Shown here: positions 1-6,606 of the stretch, one piece after another
Numbering within the stretch: the first letter of the stretch is position 1
Layout of the letters: every line of letters begins with the position of its first letter
Origin: Chitinophaga pinensis
GTDB lineage: Bacteria > Bacteroidota > Bacteroidia > Chitinophagales > Chitinophagaceae
Direction of reading: 5' to 3'
NCBI GenBank assembly: GCA_945866165.1
Contig: CAMBGO010000033.1
Span: 1-15,673 of the forward strand
Length of the DNA: 15,673 nt
The notes under the pieces: generated by a model
What the model was told of the DNA's origin: nothing
Seen by the model: the letters and a program-made list of their open reading frames with translations, nothing else
The model's database searches: none
Program-made: the position numbers and the translations under genes

Positions 1-102
1 ATTAGGTAGATCATCATAAACAATTCCTGCATATATGATTGGTATTGAAAGCAATAATACCACCACAAGGATTTCAATAACTTTATTTAATTGCCTGCTC
101 AT
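1..102 (-). CDS. N-terminal fragment of a membrane protein, probably DUF1648/SdpI-like
   Basis: An ATG at 102 on the minus strand opens a frame that stays open for 34 codons to the window edge. The peptide begins MSRQLNKVIEILVVV and contains one strongly hydrophobic segment at about residues 9-27, followed by GIVYDDLPN. A first transmembrane helix followed closely by a short YxxLP motif resembles the start of DUF1648/SdpI-family membrane proteins, where the next residues are normally IPxHFN. That part lies outside the window, so the family call is an inference. The gene diverges from the esterase gene across an AT-rich gap of 123 bases. Confidence 0.55.
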   Translation of the reverse strand, partial: MSRQLNKVIEILVVVLLLSIPIIYAGIVYDDLPN

Positions 103-225
103 GATAGATGTATATTTAAATTGAAATTACCTTGAATTGTAATGATAAATTATAAAAGACTATATAATAGTTTGTAATCTATGTATTTTGACTAATTCAC
201 TTTAATATTATTTACTACTTTTAAT

Positions 226-1953
226 ATGAATATTATTCAATCCAAGATTATGAAATATAGAATTCTTGCAATTATATTTGTTTTGATTAGCTTGATCACC
301 TACGGTCAAGAGTTTTCAGTAACCTACCCATCATCATTGGGTAATAAAGTGTTAGACGGCAGATTACTGGTAATGCTTTCTAAAAAATCTACAGGAGAGC
401 CCAGATTTCAAATTGCTGATGATCCCAGTACGCAACAGATATTTGGAATGGATATCGAAGACTGGAAACCAGGCACAACCAAGATACTACAAAGCGCTGC
501 TGTTGGATACCCCATTGAAAGTCTTGCAGAAATAAAAAATGGAGAATACAATGTACAAGTCCTATTGCATCTGTATCAAACTTTTCATAAGAAAGATGGC
601 CATGTATTAAAGTTGCCTATGGACAGAGGTGAAGGGCAACATTGGAACCTAGCACCTGGCAACCTATATTCAGAAACAATCAAAATAAATCTAAACAAAA
701 AAAATGGATACAATATTGTCTTATCTAAAACAATCCCACCAATTAAAGAACCGGAAGACACCAAGTACATAAAGCATATTAAGATTCAATCAAAAATGTT
801 GACAGAATATTGGGGAAGGCCAATGTATCTTGGTGCTCATATTTTGCTTCCTGAAGGATGGGAAAATCATCCCAACGTAAAATATCCTCTTGCAATATAT
901 CATGGACATTATCCATCAGACTTTGACGGATTCAGGACAGTTCCTCCAGATGAAAACCTTAAGCCAGACACAAGCGCACGATTCGGTATTACAGGATATA
1001 ATAGAATTGTACAACAAGAGGCGTATGATTTCTATAAAATGTGGACCGGTGCAAATTTCCCACGTGTATTAGCAATAGAGATTCAACATCCTACACCATA
1101 CTACGACGATTCGTATGCTGTAAATACAGCTAACATGGGACCTTATGGTGATGCCATCACTTATGAATTGATTCCTGAGATAGAAAAAAGATTTCGTGGC
1201 ATTGGTGAAGGTTGGGCTCGCTTCATGTATGGAGGAAGCACTGGTGGTTGGGAATCACTTGCAGCACAGGTGTTCTATCCGGATGAATACAATGGATGCT
1301 ATGCAGCTTGTCCAGACCCAATAGACTTCAATCATTTCACTTCAGTCAATTTATATAAAGATAGTAACGCTTATTTTCGAGAAGGACCATTCAGAAAAAC
1401 CTTAAGGCCTGGTCATAGAAATTACTTAGGACATGTTGATGCAATGGTGCGCGATATGAATCACCGCGAAAGAGCTCTTGGGAGCAAAACAAGAAGTGGG
1501 GAGCAATTCGATATTTGGGAAGCATCATTTTCACCTGTTGGAAAAGATGGATATCCTGAACCAATATGGGATAAAAAAAATGGAACCATCAATAAACAGG
1601 TTGCAAACTATTGGAAGGAAAATTATGATCTAACACATATCATACAAAGAGATTGGCCAAAGATTGGTGAAAAACTAAAAGGTAAAATTAATATCTATGT
1701 TGGCGACATGGACAACTATTATCTTAATAATGCAGTATACAATGCAGAAGATGTTCTAAAAAAATTAAGCAACCCTTCGTGTAATTGCACTGTTGACTAT
1801 GGTGATCGAGCAGAACATTGTTGGAATGGAGATCATAAAAATCCAAACTATATCAGCAGATTAAGATATCACAGGATGTTCATTCCAAAATGGACAGAAG
1901 AAGTTCAATCAAGGTCTCCTAAGGGGGCAGATCTTAGTTCGTGGAGATATTGA
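226..1953 (+). CDS. Secreted alpha/beta-hydrolase (putative esterase)
   Basis: The product of up to 575 residues carries an N-terminal signal peptide ending near TYGQ (residue 28), so it should be exported. The annotated ATG is at 226. A second ATG at 250 (residue 9, MKYRILAII) gives a more typical signal peptide and may be the true start. Residues about 30-190 form an N-terminal domain I do not recognise. From about residue 195 the chain reads as an esterase-D-like alpha/beta-hydrolase: a strand with LLPEGW, then YPLAIYHGHY (220-229), and the nucleophile elbow GGSTGG with Ser338. Asp494 or Asp496 (GDMD) and His531 or His536 are candidates for the rest of the triad. The substrate is unknown. 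The gene converges on the aldolase/MFS operon, so a joint role (for example removal of an acyl group from a sugar) is only speculation. Confidence 0.8.
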   Translation: MNIIQSKIMKYRILAIIFVLISLITYGQEFSVTYPSSLGNKVLDGRLLVMLSKKSTGEPRFQIADDPSTQQIFGMDIEDWKPGTTKILQSAAVGYPIESLAEIKNGEYNVQVLLHLYQTFHKKDGHVLKLPMDRGEGQHWNLAPGNLYSETIKINLNKKNGYNIVLSKTIPPIKEPEDTKYIKHIKIQSKMLTEYWGRPMYLGAHILLPEGWENHPNVKYPLAIYHGHYPSDFDGFRTVPPDENLKPDTSARFGITGYNRIVQQEAYDFYKMWTGANFPRVLAIEIQHPTPYYDDSYAVNTANMGPYGDAITYELIPEIEKRFRGIGEGWARFMYGGSTGGWESLAAQVFYPDEYNGCYAACPDPIDFNHFTSVNLYKDSNAYFREGPFRKTLRPGHRNYLGHVDAMVRDMNHRERALGSKTRSGEQFDIWEASFSPVGKDGYPEPIWDKKNGTINKQVANYWKENYDLTHIIQRDWPKIGEKLKGKINIYVGDMDNYYLNNAVYNAEDVLKKLSNPSCNCTVDYGDRAEHCWNGDHKNPNYISRLRYHRMFIPKWTEEVQSRSPKGADLSSWRY

Positions 1954-2002
1954 ATCAGACATCAGAAATCAGACGTCTGAGTTCTGTCTTCTGAATTCTG
2001 AT
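1954..2002. repeat. Seven-unit heptamer array with internal strand inversion; likely bidirectional terminator
   Basis: The gap between the two convergent stop codons consists of seven consecutive 7-base units. Units 1-3 (1954-1974) read ATCAGA plus one variable base. Units 4-7 (1975-2002) read as the reverse complement, with TCTG cores. The switch at 1974/1975 creates a near-perfect inverted repeat at 1963-1986 with one A/G mismatch per arm, and perfect 9-base outer arms at 1959-1967 and 1996-2004. RNA from either gene could fold into a hairpin here, so a role as shared 3' end is likely, although there is no long T-tract. Confidence 0.75.
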
Positions 2003-2003
2003 G

Positions 2004-3248
2004 TTATGTCTTTTTACCTGGCCTCAAAAATCCCAACTGCAATATCAATACCAAGAACACCACCAACGCAAGTATTGCAAAATCTCTTCCTAGGTTACCT
2101 GCGTCGGTTGACCTACCTAAAAAATCTGTTATAATAGCCCCCATACAAATTCCTGCAGTATTCAACAATCCATAAGCGGTTGCGCGTTGACGCGGGTCAA
2201 CAAACTGACATAGTATGGGCATGTTGTTGGTATCAAACATACCAAAGCCAAAGCCAAAAAGAACTGCAGCACTCATATAAAAAGTCAAGGAGTTTCCAAA
2301 TCCTAAGAGGATCAGGGATGGAATTGTAAGTGAGAGTCCAATTGCACCAGTAAATACCCTTCCACGGATATTCTTCTGAGCCCATCTATCTGATATAATT
2401 CCACCAACAACAACTCCCAATAAAGATGATAATGAAATTGAAATTGTCGCCAAGGGACCAGCCTTCGTCATATCAATTCCAAGTGTTTCAGAAAATAATG
2501 TTGGTGCCCAGTTTTTGATGGCCCAACCTGGTAAACTAGGAATAGCAAAGTATAATATGATGATCCAAAATGAAAAACTTGAAAATAGTTTCCCCAAGCC
2601 CTTAATATCTTCTTTAAAAGAGGTGCTTGTTTTTTTTATACTTATCTCCTCATTGTCACTTGACATTTTTTCTTGAACAAAAAATAACAATATGATTGAA
2701 TATAACATTCCAATTCCTCCAAATATGATGAAGGTTTTTTGCCAGCTCATCGCGGCTGATACTACAGAACCAAATCCACCGAAGGCCTGTCCTAAGTATA
2801 TCCCCATCATATGCAACCCTATCGCAAGTGAACGTGTTTTATCGCTATGATAATCTGCTATCAGTGATAATCCTGCCGGAATATATAGGGCTTCGCTGAA
2901 TCCCATCAACGCTCTCAAAGAATAAAGGGTTTCATAATTTCTTGCAAAACCCATTGCGAGTGTAACAGCACTCCATACAAACAAGCTTCCAACGATAAGC
3001 CATTTTCTGTTGAACCGATCAGCGATCATACCCGACAACGAACTCATTAAACCATAGACCCACAAAAAAACTGCCATCAGTCTACCGAAGTTGGCAGCCT
3101 GTTTTAATTCAGCAATATCCATTTGCATGGATGGACGCATGGTTGCAATCATCTGTCTATCCATATAATTTAGCATGGCAACAACAGATAATAATCCAAC
3201 TAGGATCCAGGGATAATGTTTACTCTTAAATAATGATTTGCTGATCAT
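2004..3248 (-). CDS. MFS transporter, probably sugar-acid/sialic-acid uptake
   Basis: This 414-residue protein has about twelve hydrophobic segments and two major-facilitator signatures: GMIADRFNRKW at residues 73-83 between helices 2 and 3, and GGIISDRWAQKN at 282-293 between helices 8 and 9. The first helix ends in LNYMDRQMI (26-34), which is common in the anion:cation symporter and sialate/hexuronate branches of MFS. It acts in the inner membrane. Its ATG overlaps the TGA of the upstream aldolase gene by four bases (ATGA), so the two are very probably co-transcribed and translationally coupled. By context it would import the sugar acid that the aldolase cleaves, making it NanT-like in role, but the substrate cannot be read from the sequence. 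Confidence 0.85.
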   Translation of the reverse strand: MISKSLFKSKHYPWILVGLLSVVAMLNYMDRQMIATMRPSMQMDIAELKQAANFGRLMAVFLWVYGLMSSLSGMIADRFNRKWLIVGSLFVWSAVTLAMGFARNYETLYSLRALMGFSEALYIPAGLSLIADYHSDKTRSLAIGLHMMGIYLGQAFGGFGSVVSAAMSWQKTFIIFGGIGMLYSIILLFFVQEKMSSDNEEISIKKTSTSFKEDIKGLGKLFSSFSFWIIILYFAIPSLPGWAIKNWAPTLFSETLGIDMTKAGPLATISISLSSLLGVVVGGIISDRWAQKNIRGRVFTGAIGLSLTIPSLILLGFGNSLTFYMSAAVLFGFGFGMFDTNNMPILCQFVDPRQRATAYGLLNTAGICMGAIITDFLGRSTDAGNLGRDFAILALVVFLVLILQLGFLRPGKKT

Positions 3249-4165
3249 TTCATCTTGTATGTTTCAAAAGCAGTCAAAGCAGTTTTATTGTTAAATGCTA
3301 CCATCTGTTCAATTGTTAAATCAATCATTGGAAGCCTGCAGCTACCACAGTCCATACCAAGCAATTTCATAAAAGCCTTACCAGTAGGAATTCCACCATA
3401 GGTTCCCAACAACCTAATTATTTCAACAGATGCCCTTTGCAGATCTCGTGCTTTTTGAAGATCACCGTGGTTAAACGCTTCAATCAATTGAAGATACAAT
3501 GGAGCAATATAATTGTAGGTAGAACCAATTGCTGCTTTGACTCCCATGGCCATCCCAGAAAGGAGGTTTTCATCTCTTCCCCACAATATATCATACTGTG
3601 AATTTTCAAAATGAATGCAAGAAAGCAAATCCATATGGTCTTCGTGCGAATATTTAATGCCAGCGAAATTAGGAATCTGATTATGCACCAGTTTCAACAA
3701 TTCAATCATAGGAAAATTAACGCCTGTCATTACAGGAATATGGTAGAAATAAAAAGGCATATCAGGAACAACTGCTGCTACTTCCTTACAACATGCCGCA
3801 ATCACTTCAACTGAACTTGGCTTATAGTAATAAGGTGAAAGTAATGATACCCCATACAATCCTATTTGTTTTGCATGAAGGGCAAGCTCTTTACAATCAG
3901 CCATGCTAGTGCCGCCTACCACAGTCATGATTTTAAAATCTTTATTCCCTTTTGCGGCATCCACCCATGCCTCGGCCAATACTTTTCGTTCAGAGATAGT
4001 TAATGAAGGTCCTTCTCCAGTTGTACCACAAATAAATGCTGCGCGAATATCATTTCGGAGTAACATTTCATAATAGTCCTTTATCAAAGAAAAATTTAAT
4101 GAACCAGTTGCATTGATTGGTGTAAAAGGTGCCGGAATCAATCCAGAAAAATGTTGAAATTTCAT
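3245..4165 (-). CDS. nanA: N-acetylneuraminate lyase-type class I aldolase (DHDPS/NAL family)
   Basis: The 306 residues match the usual length of the DapA/NanA family of (beta/alpha)8-barrel aldolases, which form a Schiff base between lysine and pyruvate. The phosphate/carboxylate-binding motif GTTGEG is at 47-52, the catalytic tyrosine lies in FYFYHIP (Tyr141), and the Schiff-base lysine is Lys171 in GIKYSHED. The YHIP motif after the tyrosine favours N-acetylneuraminate lyase over dihydrodipicolinate synthase. The expected reaction is cleavage of N-acetylneuraminate to N-acetylmannosamine and pyruvate in the cytoplasm. Other 2-keto-3-deoxy acids are possible substrates. It is the first gene of a two-gene operon with the MFS transporter. 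No NanE, NanK or NagA/NagB gene lies in the window. The gene symbol is assigned by motif only. Confidence 0.8.
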   Translation of the reverse strand: MKFQHFSGLIPAPFTPINATGSLNFSLIKDYYEMLLRNDIRAAFICGTTGEGPSLTISERKVLAEAWVDAAKGNKDFKIMTVVGGTSMADCKELALHAKQIGLYGVSLLSPYYYKPSSVEVIAACCKEVAAVVPDMPFYFYHIPVMTGVNFPMIELLKLVHNQIPNFAGIKYSHEDHMDLLSCIHFENSQYDILWGRDENLLSGMAMGVKAAIGSTYNYIAPLYLQLIEAFNHGDLQKARDLQRASVEIIRLLGTYGGIPTGKAFMKLLGMDCGSCRLPMIDLTIEQMVAFNNKTALTAFETYKMK

Positions 4166-4190
4166 GTATGCTAGTCTTGGTTACTACCCT

Positions 4191-4216
4191 TAAAGATAAA
4201 ACATCCTTTTGACCAA
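4191..4216 (-). promoter_or_regulatory. Candidate promoter of the aldolase/MFS operon
   Basis: On the minus strand TATCTTTA (4191-4198) matches the Bacteroidota -7 consensus TAnnTTTG at all but one base. A TTGG (4213-4216) lies upstream, slightly closer than usual for a -33 element. The predicted transcript would start about 20 bases before the aldolase ATG at 4165. Confidence 0.3.
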
Positions 4217-4252
4217 TATTCAAGAATTTTTTGGTTGATTAAAAAATAATTT

Positions 4253-4266
4253 TTAGATTAGTCTAA
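4253..4266. promoter_or_regulatory. DtxR/MntR-type operator
   Basis: TTAGATTAGTCTAA agrees at 12 of 14 positions with the first 14 bases of the classical 19-base DtxR operator consensus (TTAGGTTAGCCTAACCTAA). It sits in a longer imperfect dyad, with TTTAGA/TCTAAA arms and AT-rich extensions, that spans about 4246-4273. The site ends 14 bases before the start codon of the DtxR-family gene, so negative autoregulation of the repressor/Nramp operon is the natural reading. It also lies 88 bases from the divergent aldolase start. Confidence 0.65.
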
Positions 4267-4271
4267 ATTTT
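4264..4271 (+). promoter_or_regulatory. Candidate -7 box of the repressor/Nramp operon overlapping the operator
   Basis: TAAATTTT matches TAnnTTTG except for the last base and shares three bases with the operator half-site, which would allow repression by steric block. A transcript starting some 6-8 bases downstream would be almost leaderless before the ATG at 4281. No well-spaced -33 element is clear, so this is tentative. Confidence 0.35.
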
Positions 4272-4280
4272 ATTGAAGGA

Positions 4281-4715
4281 ATGGTAAAGTACACAACCAG
4301 TGAGGAAAACTACATAAAAGCAATATTTCACTTGCAGAAACAAGCAACACAGGTCTCAACAAAAGAGCTTGCAGGGGCGCTTCAAACCAAACCTGCATCA
4401 GTTACTGATATGATGAAAAAGCTTAAAACCAAGAAACTGCTCAACTATAAGCCATACTATGGTTTCAGGCTAAGTGCCGAAGGAAATAGGGTGGCCTTGG
4501 GTATCATCAGAAGGCATCGACTTTGGGAATTTTTTCTTGCAGAAAAACTAGATTTTCGCTGGGATGAAGTACATGAAGTAGCAGAACAGCTTGAACATGT
4601 GAGCAGCATGAAGCTGATAGAAAAGCTGGATTCTTTTTTAGGCTTCCCTAAATTTGATCCGCATGGTGATCCAATTCCTGATCAACATGGTAACTTTCCA
4701 ATACAACTAAAATGA
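4281..4715 (+). CDS. mntR: DtxR/MntR-family metal-dependent repressor, short form
   Basis: At 144 residues this matches MntR in length and lacks the C-terminal SH3-like domain of DtxR/IdeR. Residues 5-65 form the winged helix-turn-helix (VSTKELAGALQTKPASVTDMM is the HTH region, about 25-45), and residues 70-125 are the dimerisation and metal-binding helices. Numbering coincides with DtxR: His79, Glu83 and His98 (ancillary site) and Glu102, Glu105 and His106 (main site) are present. Position 10 is Asn, instead of DtxR Met10 or MntR Asp8, and the position of MntR Glu11 is Lys13. Glu102 in place of the DtxR cysteine is MntR-like and points to manganese, but iron cannot be excluded. The stop overlaps the Nramp ATG by four bases, and a DtxR-like operator precedes the gene, so it should control Nramp and itself. 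Confidence 0.85.
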   Translation: MVKYTTSEENYIKAIFHLQKQATQVSTKELAGALQTKPASVTDMMKKLKTKKLLNYKPYYGFRLSAEGNRVALGIIRRHRLWEFFLAEKLDFRWDEVHEVAEQLEHVSSMKLIEKLDSFLGFPKFDPHGDPIPDQHGNFPIQLK

Positions 4716-6589
4716 GACACACAACACCAGACTATACATCCCTTAGTGAGGTACATCAAAGTGTTGATACCAGCAAAAAAATTGGCTGGAGAAGGGTGCT
4801 GTCGTTTTTCGGACCCGCTTATCTCGTCAGTGTAGGATACATGGACCCAGGGAACTGGGCAACGGATTTAGCAGGTGGAAGTAAATTTGGATATACGTTG
4901 ATATGGGTATTGCTGATGAGCAACATGATGGCATTGCTCTTGCAAAGCATGTCGGCACGACTTGGTATTGTGCGTGGTCGCGACCTTGCACAAGCTAATA
5001 GAGAAACTTATCCCAAATACATCAACATATCTTTTTATGTATTGGCAGAAATAGCCATTGCAGCAACAGACCTCGCTGAGATTCTTGGTATGGCCATTGG
5101 AATACAATTGCTAACGGGATTGCCTTTGATATGGGGAGTTGCGCTAACTGTCCTTGATACTTTTTTGTTTTTATTTCTACAACGTTTTGGCATCAGGAAG
5201 ATGGAAGCTTTTATTATAAGCCTTGTTGCAATCATTGGACTTAGTTTCTTAGCTGAAATCTTGATGGCAAAACCATTGGTGGGTGAAGTGATAAAAGGAT
5301 TTATACCATCAATCCCAAATGATGAGGCACTTTATATTGCAATTGGAATTATTGGTGCAACAGTGATGCCCCATAATCTTTATCTGCATTCTGCCTTGGT
5401 TCAAACAAGAAAAATAAAACGGGATAATGAAGGAATCAAAAGAATGCTCAAGCTCAATTTTATTGACAGTGCAATTGCACTAAACCTTGCATTTTTTGTA
5501 AACGCCTTTATTCTTATCCTCGCAGCAACTGTATTTTTTAAAACAGGGCTAACTGAAGTTGCTGAAATTAAAGAAGCGCATCGTTTGTTGGAACCCATGC
5601 TGGGAAGCAAATGGGCACCAACACTTTTTGCAATTGCGTTGATTGCATCGGGACAGAGTTCAACCATCACTGGGACACTCGCCGGACAAATCATTATGGA
5701 AGGGTATTTACATCTAAGGATTAATCCATTGGTAAGAAGGCTGATGACAAGGCTCATAGCCATTGTTCCTGCAGTATTGGTGATCCTCATTAATGGCGAA
5801 GAAAACATTGATCAATTATTAATTTTTAGCCAGGTTATTTTAAGTCTTCAACTTGGCTTTGCAATTATACCACTCATCCATTTTACAAGTGATAAAAAAA
5901 AGATGGGTGCATTCGCTATCAAACCAATCATAATTATATTGGCTTCATTGGTTGCCGCCATCTTGATTTACCTGAATTTGAAAATGGTAAATGATCAGGT
6001 TGCAAGTTTTTTTAATACTTCAACATCTATAATACTAAAAATAGGCATCATATTTGGATGCGTCGCATATGTTGGATTGCTAATCGTTGCGATTGCTTAC
6101 CCAATGATGAATAAAGAAAAAGAGAAAGAATTGAGAATACATCCTGAAGCAAAAGGATTAAGCGAAATAAACATACCAACATATAAATCAATTGCAGTCG
6201 CACTTGACTTCAGCGAAAATGATTACAAGTTGATTGCACATGCTTTGGGCCAGGGAAACAAGGAAAGTAACTATATAATGATTCATGTAGTAGAGAGTCC
6301 TGCCTCCAGAATTATTGGTCAAGATACCGACGACATGGAATCAAGAATAGACCAAGAGAGATTGGATTTATATGTGTCGGAATTAAAATCAAAAGGATAC
6401 AATGCAATTGCATCACTTGGTTTCAATGGAAGGGTAAAAGAGATTGTACGACTTGTAAAAGAAAATAAAGCAGAGATCTTGGTAATTGGAGCACATGGAC
6501 ATTCTGGTATCAAAGATGTTGTATATGGTGAAACCGTAAATTCAGTTCGTCATGAAGTAAAAATTCCTGTATTGGTTGTGAACCTTTAA
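4712..6589 (+). CDS. mntH: Nramp-family divalent metal transporter fused to a C-terminal UspA domain
   Basis: The protein is 625 residues, about 200 longer than a bacterial MntH. Residues 25-465 hold eleven or so membrane helices with the Nramp hallmarks DPGN (45-48, helix 1) and MPHN (219-222, helix 6), which supply the Asp, Asn and Met metal ligands, plus the conserved GQSSTITGTLAGQ (314-326). It should import Mn2+ or Fe2+ with protons across the inner membrane. Residues 490-625 are a universal stress protein domain: YKSIAVALDFSE at its start and GAHGHSGIKDVVYGE (593-607), close to the ATP-binding pattern G-2x-G-9x-G-S/T, but with Glu at the final S/T position. The Usp domain is cytoplasmic and may tune transport by nucleotide or stress state (inference). 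The gene follows the repressor with a 4-base overlap. Confidence 0.88.
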   Translation: MRHTTPDYTSLSEVHQSVDTSKKIGWRRVLSFFGPAYLVSVGYMDPGNWATDLAGGSKFGYTLIWVLLMSNMMALLLQSMSARLGIVRGRDLAQANRETYPKYINISFYVLAEIAIAATDLAEILGMAIGIQLLTGLPLIWGVALTVLDTFLFLFLQRFGIRKMEAFIISLVAIIGLSFLAEILMAKPLVGEVIKGFIPSIPNDEALYIAIGIIGATVMPHNLYLHSALVQTRKIKRDNEGIKRMLKLNFIDSAIALNLAFFVNAFILILAATVFFKTGLTEVAEIKEAHRLLEPMLGSKWAPTLFAIALIASGQSSTITGTLAGQIIMEGYLHLRINPLVRRLMTRLIAIVPAVLVILINGEENIDQLLIFSQVILSLQLGFAIIPLIHFTSDKKKMGAFAIKPIIIILASLVAAILIYLNLKMVNDQVASFFNTSTSIILKIGIIFGCVAYVGLLIVAIAYPMMNKEKEKELRIHPEAKGLSEINIPTYKSIAVALDFSENDYKLIAHALGQGNKESNYIMIHVVESPASRIIGQDTDDMESRIDQERLDLYVSELKSKGYNAIASLGFNGRVKEIVRLVKENKAEILVIGAHGHSGIKDVVYGETVNSVRHEVKIPVLVVNL

Positions 6590-6591
6590 TC

Positions 6592-6599
6592 TAAATTTG
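6592..6599 (+). promoter_or_regulatory. Candidate -7 box of the sialidase-like gene
   Basis: TAAATTTG is a perfect match to the Bacteroidota TAnnTTTG consensus and lies between the Nramp stop (6589) and the next ATG (6607). A TTGG at 6572-6575, inside the end of the Nramp gene, could serve as the -33 element with a gap of about 17 bases. If used, the transcript would begin within a few bases of the start codon. Read-through from the Nramp operon is the alternative. Confidence 0.45.
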
Positions 6600-6606
6600 T
6601 TATATC

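Noticed and set aside
5401..5808. 135-codon antisense frame inside the Nramp gene
   Set aside because: It lies wholly opposite well-conserved transporter coding sequence and its translation has no recognisable domain; it is a shadow frame.
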